Assembly: GCA_030512295.1 (NCBI GenBank)
Contig: JAULSR010000013.1
Location: forward strand, 237,680-301,679
From: Bombardia bombarda
Lineage: Eukaryota > Ascomycota > Sordariomycetes > Sordariales > Lasiosphaeriaceae
DNA length: 64,000 bases
Direction of reading: 5' to 3'
The position numbers and the translations under genes were made by a program. The notes below the pieces were generated by a model. It saw nothing but the letters and a program-made list of their open reading frames with translations. It was not told the origin of the DNA and made no database searches. Within the stretch, counting starts at the first letter, position 1; each line of letters begins with the position of its first letter. Shown here piece after piece: positions 20,738 through 31,974 of this stretch.

Positions 20738-22741
20738 TCATGAAGGCTCAGAGCCAACTGCTTCCGGAGCAGGCTCTGGCTTCTTCTTCTTTCTGACTAG
20801 CCCCGCTCCCAAGACATTAATAGCTGGAGCGACGCTCCCAGGAGCGAGTTCGGGAGAGACCGTGGGTTCCAACGCAGGTCCTACCGCCTGCTCAGGCTTT
20901 GCCTTCTTCCTGATCAGACCTGTACCCAAGACATTAACTTGACCATTGCCCGTCGCCTCTGTTACCTTTTCCTTTCCCCCAAACACATCATCGTCCTTGC
21001 CCTTATTGTTCGTATCCGACCTTCCTGTGGTATCCTGTCCCAAGCCCGTCCCATTTTTCCTTCTCACCAACATGCCCGTCAAGTTTTTAACCTGCCCCCC
21101 CGCACCAATCTCGAGACTCTTTAGCGGCGCAACCCTCCTACCGACCACATCCTGGCCCCACCTCACACCCATGGCGCCCTCGCTGATCCACCGCCTCGTG
21201 CTGCTCGTCGCCTTCTCTATGTCAGAAAAGTCGAGATGCAACAACAGCTCAACAATGCGCTTGAAGTCATCCTCGTCGACCACCTTCTCGCCTCGACCCT
21301 CGAGCGGCCAGTAGTAGTATGCTGTTGTTGTGGGGCGATTCCCGGGCAGGTAACTGCGCTGATGGGTTTTGACCTTTGGGAGACGAGGGGTGATGGGGCC
21401 TGTGAGCTTCTTCTTTCTCTTCTTGGGCTTCTCCTGAGCCTCGGCTGGGACGGTAATGGCCTTGGAGGGTATTGAGCTGACGAGGGCCAGTTTGAGGGGA
21501 CTTGAGCGCGGGGTTTGGGCGGACATGTCGGCGACACGGCGGCGGGGTGGGGTAGAGGGAGGGTTGGAGGAACTGGGCAGAGAGTTATCGAAGGAGGCGC
21601 TCGGCGTGATGGGGTTGACTGTCGTCGCGGTTGATGAAGCTGCGCTGGTGTTGTTTAGAGTGTCGACATCCTCTTGGGGGTCAAAGACAAGCCAAATGAA
21701 GCCGGTAAGCCGCCCACTGGAGCATTCCTGGCGAAAGGCCATCATCTCCCAGAATTGGGCGAGGGTTTTGACGCTCTTCCAAGAGCCCATGCTTTGCTTC
21801 CACTTGGAGGCCTCCTCGTCGAGCTCGCCACGGAAGCGGGATTTGGGATCATCAGGGTAGCGGGGAATCAGACACCGGGGTGGGACCCAGTCAAATTCGG
21901 ATGTGTAGTGGGAAATACGCTCCATGGGATGGCCGATGACCCAGCTGGCAGCGCTGGAGGCGGTTCGGGGGATAAAGGCGCGCATCTCGGTCTCTTCAAG
22001 CCCGGGCACGATGAGATAGCCCTTGGTGCTTCCCCATGGCGTCTGGCCTTTTTCGCCTCCTTCCTTATTCTTGCTACTTTGGGGGCCTTCCAGCAGTGGG
22101 TTCAGCACGCGGCACCACCAGCGCACGAGACCCCAGTCGTCGAGAACATGCTTCCCCGAGTTGTCACTGCTCCCGGGGAAGAGGTACTGAGCCTGGGCGC
22201 GCGCAAATAGATTGACGACGGTTTGTATGCTCCTCCGGCGTCGGTGCTCGAGAAGGTATGCTAAGAAGGTGGACGTGAGTTCGCGGATGGGCGAGGGTGT
22301 GCCTGGTGGAAGTTTGAGACGCTGTAAGTAGCCGGTCGAGTCGGCCTTGGAGACGAAGAAGGTGGTCTGGTAGGCGGTGGTGAAGACGAAGATCTCGACG
22401 GCAAAGACTAGGACCTGCTTCCTGGGCTCGGCCTCCTTAGGGTCGTCGGCGCCAGGAGAGGAGCGTTTTGCCGTGGCGGAGACATTGGCTTGGGGGGTCG
22501 GGTCGACGGCGATGGCCAGGAAATGCTTCTCGCAGAAGGTCTTGTCTGGGCGTTCCTTGGGCGGGGCTGAACAAAGGGCCTCTGTCTTGGTAGGAGGGGT
22601 CGAGAGATGGTAGATGGAGAACTTGCAGCCGTGTGGGAGGACGGCGGCGAGCCTGTCGAGGAGGGGCTTGGTGTTGCTGGCTGCGGCAGGCGTGCCCGAA
22701 TCGCGGTCGCGTTTAGACGTGGACGGCGTAAGGAAAGACAT
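20738..22741 (-). CDS. RTT109: Histone acetyltransferase Rtt109 (KAT11)
   Basis: A single exon; 667 residues from the Met at 22741 (an ATG 15 codons upstream, at 22786, is also open). The order of motifs is that of Rtt109: 'LPHGCKFSIYHLSTPP' near the N-terminus, 'LTSTFLAYLLEHRRRRSIQTVVNLFARAQ', 'GHPMERISHYTSEFDWVPPRCLIPRYPDDPKSRF' (the catalytic DD region) and 'QFWEMMAFRQECSSGRLTGFIWLVF'. Rtt109 acetylates histone H3 Lys56 with chaperones Asf1 and Vps75 in the nucleus, during S phase and DNA repair, and is restricted to fungi. The protein is longer than the 436-residue yeast enzyme because of a disordered C-terminus. That tail holds three related basic units ('VLG.GL.RKKxKPE') and a Lys-rich tract near residue 462, likely nuclear targeting or histone-binding elements. 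Confidence 0.93.
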   Translation of the reverse strand: MSFLTPSTSKRDRDSGTPAAASNTKPLLDRLAAVLPHGCKFSIYHLSTPPTKTEALCSAPPKERPDKTFCEKHFLAIAVDPTPQANVSATAKRSSPGADDPKEAEPRKQVLVFAVEIFVFTTAYQTTFFVSKADSTGYLQRLKLPPGTPSPIRELTSTFLAYLLEHRRRRSIQTVVNLFARAQAQYLFPGSSDNSGKHVLDDWGLVRWWCRVLNPLLEGPQSSKNKEGGEKGQTPWGSTKGYLIVPGLEETEMRAFIPRTASSAASWVIGHPMERISHYTSEFDWVPPRCLIPRYPDDPKSRFRGELDEEASKWKQSMGSWKSVKTLAQFWEMMAFRQECSSGRLTGFIWLVFDPQEDVDTLNNTSAASSTATTVNPITPSASFDNSLPSSSNPPSTPPRRRVADMSAQTPRSSPLKLALVSSIPSKAITVPAEAQEKPKKRKKKLTGPITPRLPKVKTHQRSYLPGNRPTTTAYYYWPLEGRGEKVVDEDDFKRIVELLLHLDFSDIEKATSSTRRWISEGAMGVRWGQDVVGRRVAPLKSLEIGAGGQVKNLTGMLVRRKNGTGLGQDTTGRSDTNNKGKDDDVFGGKEKVTEATGNGQVNVLGTGLIRKKAKPEQAVGPALEPTVSPELAPGSVAPAINVLGAGLVRKKKKPEPAPEAVGSEPS

Positions 22742-23486
22742 GGCAAAGACTGAAGAAGCGGTGACCAGCACTGCGCAACCTGTCAATTGCTGACAGTGGA
22801 CCTTTTAAATCCACTCTCGATTGCCAAATCGTCAAAACAAACACCCGGCTCTGGAGACAAGCGGCGTGGTGAACTGGTGGTGATGATGTTGTTGGGGTGG
22901 AGACTTGTCACCGTCTCGCGTGAAGCTGCTGCCCTGCCCAGTGGGTGCACACCGGAAACGCGCTACGGTTGTAGCTCTTTAGTGGGTAGCTTGCGCTCGG
23001 GCAGCACGGTAGGGGGCACGATTGGACAACTCACGTCGCTGGCCAAAGCTTATTCAGGTGTCCTAGCGTACATACTGTGTAGCTGGAGGGGCCAAGGGTC
23101 TGAGATGGTTAATCCGCACAAGGGCGCATTCATCCGGAAGCCCGTGCATTAGGCCAGGCCCGGTGACCGCCCTAAGGAAAGGGGTCTGGGATGACCCTGT
23201 CGCAGCTGGCACAGCTGGCAGTCCTGGCACCTGACGGAGAGAAACAGCGGGCCGACAGGGACCTGGAGATTTGATCGCATCGTCGCGAAAAATAAAATTC
23301 CACGGCCCCGTTTGGCTTTGAAGGTTCGGGCGCTAGGATTGGGTGATTCAAGACCTACCTACTGTTTCCGCATCCGCCTGCATCCGCCGCAACCTGCCCT
23401 GAACTGGCCAGACCCGACCCGAGAGCGACCTGGATTGACGACGACGACGACGACGACAACGACAATCGAATACTTCCCTCCTCCAA
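22742..23486. other. Divergent promoter region Rtt109/mL57
   Basis: This is shared between two housekeeping genes transcribed away from each other. A short (GAC)n tract at about 23438-23455 lies in the likely 5' UTR of the mL57 gene. No further gene is seen. Confidence 0.5.
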
Positions 23487-24464
23487 ATGGCACTTAACTC
23501 GTCGCGGTCGACGCTGTCGTCGGCGTGCACAGCGCTGCGGCAATGCAGACGACACGCCTCTCTCTCCATCTCCCCCATCTCCATCTCCCTCTCCTCCAGA
23601 CAGCTTTCAACAACTCCAGCCCGCTGCGTCGGGGAGCAGGCGCCCAGCCTCGAACAACTATCACAAACACCGTCCGAGAAGGAGCCCACGAGCGAAAGAT
23701 CCTCCAAGCCCCGATGGTCATACACCCCCGAGGGCATGAAGGGCCCTGGCTTTTCCATCAACGTAGTCAAGGACCCGAGGCGCAAGATATGGGTCGTCAA
23801 CGAGGATCCCGCCGCCCTCGATGTCATGTACCAACGCCTTCTGGGCACTGAGGGCAACCGTCTGTTGCCCGATGAGATCAAGTGGCTGGCCATCACCCAC
23901 AAGAGTTTCGACTTCGGCCGGAGAGGCAACAACACACGACTGGGATATTTTGGTACTTGCAGACGCTCTGTGCTCGCTCGCATGCCCTTCTATCTGCTAA
24001 CTGTTGTTCAGGCCGACAGGTACTCGCCGTCGAGTCCACACGTACCATTCTCGTCAGCACCATCAACGACCTCAATGGACCAATCCCAGACTCCTACGGC
24101 CGCACCCCCTTCAGCCACCCCGCCCTCACCAACGCTGATAAGCTGAACGAGGTCCACCCCCAGAGCCTAATCGACAGGGAAAAGATGGCATCGGTGGCTG
24201 TCGACGTTGGCTTGCCCAGTGTGATGCGGTGGAAACCGAGATTGGTACGAAGCGAAGCCCCGTCCTCCCGTGTGTTGACAAGGAAGCAGACTGCTAACCA
24301 ACAACCACTCACAGCCTGAAAACCTCGAGGGTTCCGGCATTGTTGCCGTCTTGAACACCACCATGTTCGCCATCTTCGGCGCTATCGCATTGCAGCACGG
24401 CTCCGAGGCAGCCCAGCGCCTATTCAGAGATAGGCTGCTCTCTAGGTTGCAACACAAGCGTTGA
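23487..24464 (+). CDS. Mitochondrial large-subunit ribosomal protein mL57 (RNase III-like fold)
   Basis: Three exons, 23487-23952, 24012-24244 and 24315-24464, encode 282 residues. Residues 1 to about 45 are Ser/Arg-rich with almost no acidic residues, a mitochondrial presequence. 'LLPDEIKWLAITHKSFDFGRRGNNTRLGYFGRQVL' is an RNase III-type helical signature that spans the first splice junction. The usual catalytic acidic residues are not all present, as expected for the structural mL57 (yeast MRPL15/YmL15) proteins. 'SLIDREKMASVAVDVGL' and 'GSGIVAVLNTTMFAIFGAIALQHG' continue the fold. The protein acts in the mitochondrial ribosome, not as a nuclease. Confidence 0.87.
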
Positions 24465-24703
24465 GAGGGAGACTGTTGGATTTGCTTACTTACGGTATAA
24501 ATGTGTATCATATCGGTGGCTGTAGAGGCTGCACAACATAATGCTGCATCACCCGTTCCACGCGGACCAGACCTTGACCAACCCTTTCATTCCGTCCTGT
24601 TTGACTCCTGGAGTGGAAATTCACACATGGTATTCTTGCGATAAACCTGACAACAGCACTACTATTCTAGAAACAGCAATCTCGTTTGCAAATGAAACAA
24701 AGC

Positions 24704-26128
24704 TCACCAGCCATCAACAAACCTCAAATCCACCACCCGCATCGGCCGCTTCCCCACCACCATCCACCCGTCCCCCTCGCGGAACTGCTTGCCTCGACCC
24801 GTGACGAACTCTCGGTAGTGGTAGTTGCTGCCGTCGACCTCGTCGAGCTCGCACCGTCCACCCGCCCAGTTCCCGGGCGGCATGCGCTCCGCGTACACAA
24901 ACAGCACGAACTCGTCCATGTCAGCGAATACGGTGCGCGCAAACGCCTTGAGCGTGGCCGCGCCCACGCGGTGAGCCCACGGGGCCACACTCATGGCGAG
25001 CCGTCGGATGCCGCGGCCCTTGTTTGGCGGTGGTGGCGGGGGCGGGCTGTAGACGTCGGCTATATTCTGTATTGCTTGGTCGCTGGCGCGGTTGGTGTTG
25101 TGGACGTGTGCCGTCATTATGGCATGCTGCCACGCCTGTTGCGACTCGGCTTGCTCTCGCGTTTGCCATCCCTCCCCTCCGCCTTCCATATCCTCCCCCA
25201 GAGTATTCAGCTCTGTCTGGTCATGGCCCCGATCCCGATTCTGTCTCTGCTCACTATGCCAAGCCTGTCTCTGTTCGTATCTCTGCATGTGCATCTGTCT
25301 ACTGGTGAAGCCACAACCAACATCCATCACCCGGCACCAGTCCAGAAACCCAACCAGGCGCCCATAGTGCTGCTCCGCCCCCAGCAGCACAATCATGTCC
25401 ACCTCGAGGTTGACGTACAGCACCCTGTCGCTGTCAAGCAGCAGCCGCCCTCGATGACCACTGCTACTGGTGAGCAGCAGGCTGTTGTTGCCAGCTTGGG
25501 GCTGTTCAAACGTCTGGTTCGGGGCTAAGGGCACCGCCAGGGGCAGGGCGACGGTGTAGAACTCGAGGGCAGCAGCGCGCGCTTCGCACGACACAGAGAG
25601 CGCCGCGGGGTTGCGCGATAGCGACTGCCATTTGGGCATGCGGTCGTGGTGGTGGTTCATGTCCATGTCGGCGTAGTGGGTCAGGCGCGTGTGGAGCTCG
25701 ATGGTGCGCGGGAGGAAGGAGAACTGGAAAATGAGGATCCGAAGCTCGGCGGGGAGGAGTGGGAACAGCGGAAATGTGGTGAGTGGTGATGGCGATGTCG
25801 TGGTTGTCAAGACCTCGGAAGTCTCTGCCATTGCGACGGCGTCGGCGACGGTTGGCAGGAGAGGTGGTGACGGCGCGAGCTCAGTAACAGTCACTGTCAC
25901 GCCGCCCGAAGTGAGGGGGTGCGCCGCACTGTTGCTGGGTTTTGATGTGATATCCGCATGGTCTTGCAAAGAGTCTTTGGCAGTGGTGGCGACTTCGATG
26001 CGCAAGCTGGCCAGTCCAGCGTCAATGCTCATGCTGGGTCTGGCATCAATTGTCGCTGTGGTCATTATGTGCTCCATTAATAGCCAGAAATAATCAAAGT
26101 CCGAGTTGCGAGTCGTGTCTTTCTGCAA
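24704..26128 (-). CDS. 2EXR-domain protein, function unknown
   Basis: One exon of 474 residues; alternative Met starts at residues 18 and 22 are equally possible. 'FPLFPLLPAELRILIFQFSFLPRTIELHTR' is the defining motif of the fungal 2EXR domain. The usual 'ALSVSCEARAAALEFYTVALPL' helix and a 'ILYVNLEVDMIVLL'-like strand follow ('RVLYVNLEVDMIVLLG'). The middle (residues about 260-345) is Gln/Glu/His-rich and probably disordered, with a short poly-Pro run near 365-373. The domain is common in Pezizomycotina and its biochemical role is unknown. There is no signal peptide or membrane helix. Confidence 0.82.
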   Translation of the reverse strand: MQKDTTRNSDFDYFWLLMEHIMTTATIDARPSMSIDAGLASLRIEVATTAKDSLQDHADITSKPSNSAAHPLTSGGVTVTVTELAPSPPLLPTVADAVAMAETSEVLTTTTSPSPLTTFPLFPLLPAELRILIFQFSFLPRTIELHTRLTHYADMDMNHHHDRMPKWQSLSRNPAALSVSCEARAAALEFYTVALPLAVPLAPNQTFEQPQAGNNSLLLTSSSGHRGRLLLDSDRVLYVNLEVDMIVLLGAEQHYGRLVGFLDWCRVMDVGCGFTSRQMHMQRYEQRQAWHSEQRQNRDRGHDQTELNTLGEDMEGGGEGWQTREQAESQQAWQHAIMTAHVHNTNRASDQAIQNIADVYSPPPPPPPNKGRGIRRLAMSVAPWAHRVGAATLKAFARTVFADMDEFVLFVYAERMPPGNWAGGRCELDEVDGSNYHYREFVTGRGKQFREGDGWMVVGKRPMRVVDLRFVDGW

Positions 26129-27091
26129 TCACTACTTCAAAACGTGGCTGGAGACGTGGCTGGAGGTTGACGAGGGGTTCTTTGTGTTGTTGGAGTTGGC
26201 AACACCGACAATCAAGCACCTGAAATAGTACCTTGTTCTCTTAGAAGCAGATGACTGGGGAATTTGGATCGCTGGAACGATCGGTTTCGGCAGCTTAGGA
26301 ATTATTATCATGGCGTTAATTCCCGGTTAACCTAACCCCGTGTCATCGTGCCCACCGATCAAGAGGAACCAGGCACCTTGGGTATTTTCTTTCGCCACTG
26401 CATTCGTCGTCTGTTTGCCTTTGCGGGGGGCTATATAAGTCAGTGCGCAGGCATCCAAGTAAGATATTGAAGCTAATGAATTAAAATTGTTGAAAAGAAA
26501 AAATGGGGTGGACGTCCAGGACAGATGGGGGACATCCAATACCAAGAATTGCACAAATCTGACGGGATGAGATGGCTCATCGGTTAGGATGGAATGACCG
26601 GACCGACCGCTCTCCCGCTGCCATGGCATGGGACCATTTAGTTCTACACTAGGTAGGTAGTGTAATTGCTGTTGGCTCCTTTCCCTTCCCCTACCCCGAC
26701 AAAGATGCAACCGAAGGGCGTAGGTGATGTCATTGTGCGTTGCCGACGGTCGGCTACCGACCTTGTCAACACAATGACTGAGGTGGAATAGAAAGGACAT
26801 GACTGGTATGTTTTAACCATAATAGATAGTAGAATTCTTATTTACAAAAGGATACCTCTTGAATAATCAGACAGAGAATGCGCCCTGTAGGAGACAAGCA
26901 TCAGCTCTTTTTAGGTACCATAACCCCTGCTCTAGTTCTACTCCTTTGCAACGAAGTTCTAACGTTGAATCAAGCTGGTGGCACGAGGGATAAGATGTCT
27001 CGAAAAAGAAAAGAAAGAAATTGTAGTTGTCGGACGTGCAGTCTGCCACTGACACCGTCACAGGAGAAAGGCAGACCCTAGACCGGCGCCA
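26129..27091. other. Intergenic, no gene recognised
   Basis: This lies between the 2EXR gene start (-) and the 3' end of the P450 gene (-). Only short frames are present. Confidence 0.5.
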
Positions 27092-29097
27092 TCAACGTAG
27101 CTCGGCAGATGCGCTCGACGCCAGTCTGACTTTCATGCGCGTGCCATCGACGGGCTTGGCTGTAACCTGTCGTGTCTGCGATGGGAATTCAATGTTAGCA
27201 TCACCCCAAATACTAGAACTAGGTAGGTACTACTGATGTCAACAACCACTCACGTTGTACAGCTCCTCCTTGACCTTCCATTGGCCCTTCTCGTTTAGGA
27301 CCTTTTCGCCGTGCTCATTTAGCTCCAAGGCGCCCAGGCCGACCTTGACAAAGTCATATCTGCGCGCCACCATGGCCAAAATCACGCGAGCTTCGATGTT
27401 TGCCAGCTCCTGACCGATGCAGTTTCGTGGCCCGCGCTCAAACGGCCGCCAGGCGCTGTTGGGGATCTTGCCTGCCTTGCCGCCTTCTTTCTCATCCCCC
27501 TGGCTTTGTCCATCCTCGCTGGTATCGGTGTTACCCAGCCACCTCTCTGGCACAAAATCCTCCTTTGTCTCGCCATATACCTTGTCATCTCTCTGTATGA
27601 GAGTGGCGCAGTTATATATGACCAGCCCGTCCAGACATAGCTCCCCGCCACCGCTCTCCTCGGGCAACTTGACGGCAAAGCCCGTACCTGGCGGCGTCAT
27701 GCGCGCCGTACCCGCAGGAGGATGCAGACGCAGTGCCTCCTTGATGGTTGCTGAGCAGTATGACAGCCGCTGGATCAGATCCTCGCCCTCAGGGGAGGTC
27801 AGCTTCTCGCCGACGCTGGCAGGGCTAGAGTCTGGTCCGAAGACGGCGTCGAGCTCGGCACGGACGGCAGCGAGGGCGTGCGGTGTGCGCGATAGCTCGT
27901 AAAGAATCCACGCCAGCAGGATCGAGGTGGTATCGTGGCCGGCGAAGAGAAAGCTCTTGATCTGGTCGCAGACGTCGCTGACCAGGGCATCGGTCAGGTC
28001 GGCGGGGTCGACATCCTGCAGGCTCAGTCCCAGCACGCTGCGGGACTTTTTCTGCTTCTCTCCGGAATTTTTTTGCTGTTGCATATGCTGCCTCATCTCG
28101 TCATACTTCTCGCGGACTAACGCCTTGAGCAAGGTCTCGATGCGCGTGCCGAGCCGGTAACGACGCCACTCCCTACCCGGGAAGAACCAGCTCGGAAACT
28201 GGGTCTTATCGTTGGAGTAGGTGTCCGCTAGCGCTCTATACAGCCGGATAAACTCGCCCTGTCTGGCTTTGTCGAGGTGTTGGGCGTCAAAGTCGGCGTC
28301 CATGACCACGGCCCCGATGATGTCGAAGGTAAGCGGGATAGTCAGGGTGTCGAGACAAAACTCATCGCCCGAACGTGCGTAGGCGTCAAGATGCCGCAGG
28401 AACGGCCGTGTCTTTTCCACAATGCACGGCAGCAGCGAATGCAAGTGCTTGGGTGCAAAACCAGGGTTGAACATGCGACGGAGATGCTTCCATTCCTCGC
28501 CCTGGTACATGTAAGTGTTGTTAATTAGTAACTATTTAGTCCATCTTATACCCCAGAGATCATGAAGGGGGGTTATTTACTTGCTGGGTCATAATCGACT
28601 GTTTGCCGAGCAGATATTGAAAGGCCAACATTGTCGGCGACTTGGGCGTGCTCCAAGGCATCAGCTTGGACGTGCGTGACACTTGCTCGGCCACCTCGTG
28701 GCTGGTCACTACCGCCATGGGGTAGGAGGCTGGACGGAGATCCAGTAACAAAATGGGCGGGTTGCCCAGCTCGTCGCTCATCTCAGATAATACTTGGTCT
28801 GGTATCAGGGTCAGCAACATTTTGAAATCATTTGTTCGGAGTCTCATTTTGCTCCGAGTCTCAGTACTCACCAATGTGACGATCAACCTTGCCCCGGAGA
28901 ATAAAGTCATTCAGCACCCGCATGTGGCCCCAGACCAGCGAGCTCTTGATTTGCGGAATGTTTGCATACTGCCGGAACCGTAGGTAACGAAGCCTGGTAT
29001 AGAGGTAGACAGCCAAGAGTGGCAGCGCTGCCAGTAACAAGCCGGAGATCATCCTGTATGTATTCTTCCTTCCTGGTCTTGATATCCAGGTAGGCAA
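27092..29097 (-). CDS. Cytochrome P450 monooxygenase
   Basis: Four exons, 29097-28872, 28798-28581, 28501-27254 and 27175-27092, encode 591 residues. A start at 29052 would give 576 and places the membrane anchor 'MISGLLLAALPLLAVYLY' at the very N-terminus. Canonical P450 motifs are present: I-helix 'AGHDTTS' (near residue 335), K-helix 'KEALRLHPP' (about 402), 'PERW' (about 466) and the haem loop 'FERGPRNCIGQE' (Cys near 509). The long third-exon frame runs a few codons past a perfect GTGAGT donor. The real C-terminus is a short fourth exon encoding 'QVTAKPVDGTRMKVRL', the expected last P450 strand, after a CTAAC branch site. It should be an ER-anchored monooxygenase needing a P450 reductase. 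The substrate and CYP family cannot be assigned safely. Confidence 0.92.
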
Positions 29098-29960
29098 GTG
29101 TGTACCTTGTGTGTTTTTGCGTGCTTGTTCGTTGCGGGATTAGGAGGTCCAGTCGTGCATGCCCGCAGGGGTTTTACACTATAACTAGACTTTGAAAACT
29201 GGGCTGATTTAAGTCGGGCAGGTGGGCAAGGTAACTAACAAAGGATGAAAGTTTGTAGATTGTCTGGTACTTAATGTGGATGGAGTGCAGGTAGGAGCCG
29301 TTTGGCTTTTGCATATTGCGGGTTGCAACACTACAATGAATAATAAAGATGAGTTGTATGTGGACTACAAGAGTCAAGATGGCGCTATGTCCGCAGATCC
29401 ATCCACTCGCTTCCTGCTTGCTGGCTCAATGGAGACTTAATTGGCAGAACGTTTCAATGTGCGACGTGAACCCGGCTTTTCAGACACCGTGGAGTGGATT
29501 TAATTCGCATGCATGGTGGGGTACAGTGCACAAAGTACGGAACTTTTGATGAACCTGCGTCAATTCGTCAATTGAGCCCCGAGCTAGTCAATATGTCACG
29601 GTCTTTTGCGGCGAGTTATCATTGGATTAAATGACCGTTGTGACTTCCGACGCCGTTTATAACCGGCGACAACAGAACACCAAGTACGCAACAACCTCAT
29701 CTCATTAAAGCCCGTGAAGCTATCAATACTACTCCGTAAATATGTAACCAGTATCTTTTCCAGATACAACTTGTCATATTTACCAGCAACGTGATGAAAC
29801 CAGAAGACCTGGGATGACAGGCCTTTTTCTATTAATTGCATATGACGCAGGTCGTGGGGCATGGTGATGGCGGATCACGAGGTAGTCAAGACGCTGAGAG
29901 TGGATGACATGTAGTAGCCGGATGAGAAGCAGATTGAACAGAGGACAGATTTATCCCCCT
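29098..29960. other. Intergenic, no gene recognised
   Basis: This is the P450 promoter side and the 3' side of the SET gene. No gene or structured RNA is seen. Confidence 0.5.
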
Positions 29961-31724
29961 TTAATTGCGTTGCCTCTTCGCACTCGGTCCATCTCCCCCA
30001 CCACCACCCCCTCTCCTACCGTCATCGGCCTTTCCCTTCAACTCGGCCAGCTTCCTCTCCACCCAAGCTTGTCCCTCACGCAGCAGCTTCTTCTCCCCAC
30101 GTCTTACCCAGACCGCCATCTCTCTCCTCCCACTTGGCCTGCCGTCCAGAGTAGCCAGCAGTTCTTGGTCATCCTCTAAGGTCGTCGCATATTGTGATTC
30201 TCTGTCCCTCAGCGCGCTTACCACACTATCCAAGTAGATCTCCTTCCTTGTGTCCTTATCCGCCAGCGCTTCGGCCGCAAGCCCCTTGCCGCCATTCCAC
30301 TTCTTCACCGCTTTGAGGTAAGCCTTGACCTGCGCCTCCAGCTCCTGCGGCAACGCAGTGAACACAACCTCACCGGTCAGCCTGCCTTCGGCATCCGGCT
30401 CCTCACTCGCCCTCTCTAGCACAAAGCTATCCTCGACCTCGGCATCACCCTCTTCCTCCACCATCTCCTTAAAGACCTTGTTGACCCACGCCCAATCCTC
30501 TTCCTTGTTCAGGCTGACTTTGAACCGCTTGTTGATGCTCTCTTGGACCAAAACCCACGGCAGCTCAACAACGTCATAACGGGTGTGCTTCTCGGTCACG
30601 TAGCCATAGCGCCTCAACAGCTCGCCACTGCTCAGCGGTCCATAGTAGTTGAGAACCTCATCACCTGCCTTGATGGGACGCAGGCTCGTGGCCACGAGGG
30701 TGGCCTCGCCGTGGTTGATGTGGGCGTTGAACTCGGCATCGGCATTCAGCATGTCGGCCATGGGCACCATGCCCATCATGCCCTTGAATCCGGTTTTGGT
30801 GTCCTCCTTCCAGCCATCTTCTCCCTCGTCCTCTTCATCACTGTCGTCCTCCTCCTCATCCTCGTCCTTTTCTAGGTCGAAGGCATAGGCCATGATGGCG
30901 CTGCCGACACGGTGGGCCAGCTGCAGCAGCTGTTCGTCGGAAGGCTTTGCCGCACCGGTATAAGCCGACGTGGTGGGCGGGAAGAAGACATCTTGGCGGG
31001 CCTGGATGACGGAGAGAATATTGGTGCGGATCATGGCGTCGGCGTCGGCCTGGCCAATCTTGGCGACAAGGGCGCTGGCTTGCAGCTCGGCGAGATCCGA
31101 TGGGCCCCAGAACATGGGCGTGTTGAAGGCGGTGGGGAGGATGGACAGGTAGGGGGCCCAGGGGGAGAGAGGGCCGCGCAGGTGCTCGTAGATGAGGATC
31201 AAGATGAGTGTTGTCCACGGGTCTTGGGTCGTGACTTCCGAGCCATCATTGCTACTGCCGTCTGCATTGGGGTTTGGTGATGCAAAAAGGGACGGCAGAA
31301 GTGTGGTCAGTGGGGATGTGGCAGTGCAGAGGATGCTTTGCCGTGGGATGGTGAAGAGGGTGGTGTCGGCAGGGATGTCGGCCGTGGCAACTGTGTGGGA
31401 AGTTAGTGTCTGTGAGAGAAGTCGGGTAGAGAAGTCGGGTAGAGAAGTCGGGTAGAGATGAGACTGAAAGGACAAGTGCGGGATTCAAGTGTGCGAGCTT
31501 GCACGAGTTGAGTTGACGCGTGCGTGCGGGAGTGCTGAGTGGATTAGGTACTAAGGTACCTAGAATAGGGGAAACGCACCAATGCCGCGGCCGGCATTGC
31601 CATCCCTCAGGTCGACGATGCTGATGTCCTTGTGGAAAGTCGCGCCAGGAAGTGCACAGAACCAGTCGAGAAACCGCTGCGTCCCCTGCGAAAACTCGAC
31701 ATCGTGGCCTCCGTCAACATCCAT
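29961..31724 (-). CDS. SET-domain lysine methyltransferase, Rkm4/SETD6-like
   Basis: Two exons, 31724-31580 and 31390-29961, encode 524 residues. The first exon supplies 'FLDWFCALPGATFHKDISIVDLRDGNAGRGI'. Joining it to 'VATADIPADTTLFTIPR' completes the start of the SET fold, so the long frame starting at 31475 is not the true N-terminus. 'GMVPMADMLNAD' is the SET motif-III equivalent of N-H-x-x-x, and 'GDEVLNYYGPLSSGELLRRYGYV' is the pseudoknot segment. A Rubisco-LSMT-type substrate-binding domain follows. An acidic insert (residues about 227-248) interrupts the SET region, typical of iSET proteins. Relatives methylate ribosomal proteins (Rkm1-4) or RelA-type substrates; the substrate here is inferred. 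The intron (189 bases) holds a 13-bp triple repeat. Confidence 0.88.
31416..31454 (+). repeat. 13-bp triplicate inside SET-gene intron
   Basis: GAGAAGTCGGGTA is repeated three times in tandem in the intron, close to the acceptor side of the minus-strand gene. Confidence 0.9.
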
Positions 31725-31974
31725 ATTGGGCTCGATGTTTTTGTGGTTTGCCCGGGCTTGTGGGTTCTTAATGAGGAGCTGTTGCTTCAATTCCAAGCTC
31801 GTTTTTTTATGGTTGTCGATTTGGCAGTCGATAATTTTTCCTCTGTGCTCCACTAATTGTTTGCATTGTCTGTGCTTTGCGACCTTGTGACCCAACTGGG
31901 GGTTAGGGTTCTGCCCCAATCCATCAGGGGGGAGACAGCGACTTACATGATCAAATCAGCTTGTAAGGATATCC

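Noticed and set aside
24686..25528. 280-codon frame opposite the 2EXR gene
   Set aside because: It is antisense to a convincing 2EXR coding frame, with no domain of its own.
27239..27253. P450 C-terminus ending at 27239
   Set aside because: The frame overruns a perfect GTGAGT donor; the conserved C-terminal strand is in a separate exon at 27175-27092.
30543..31280. Plus-strand frames inside the SET gene
   Set aside because: Shadows of the GC-rich SET coding sequence on the other strand.
31400..31475. Frame start of the SET gene at 31475
   Set aside because: The frame from 31475 begins with repetitive intron sequence; joining to the first exon at 31724-31580 restores the conserved N-terminus.
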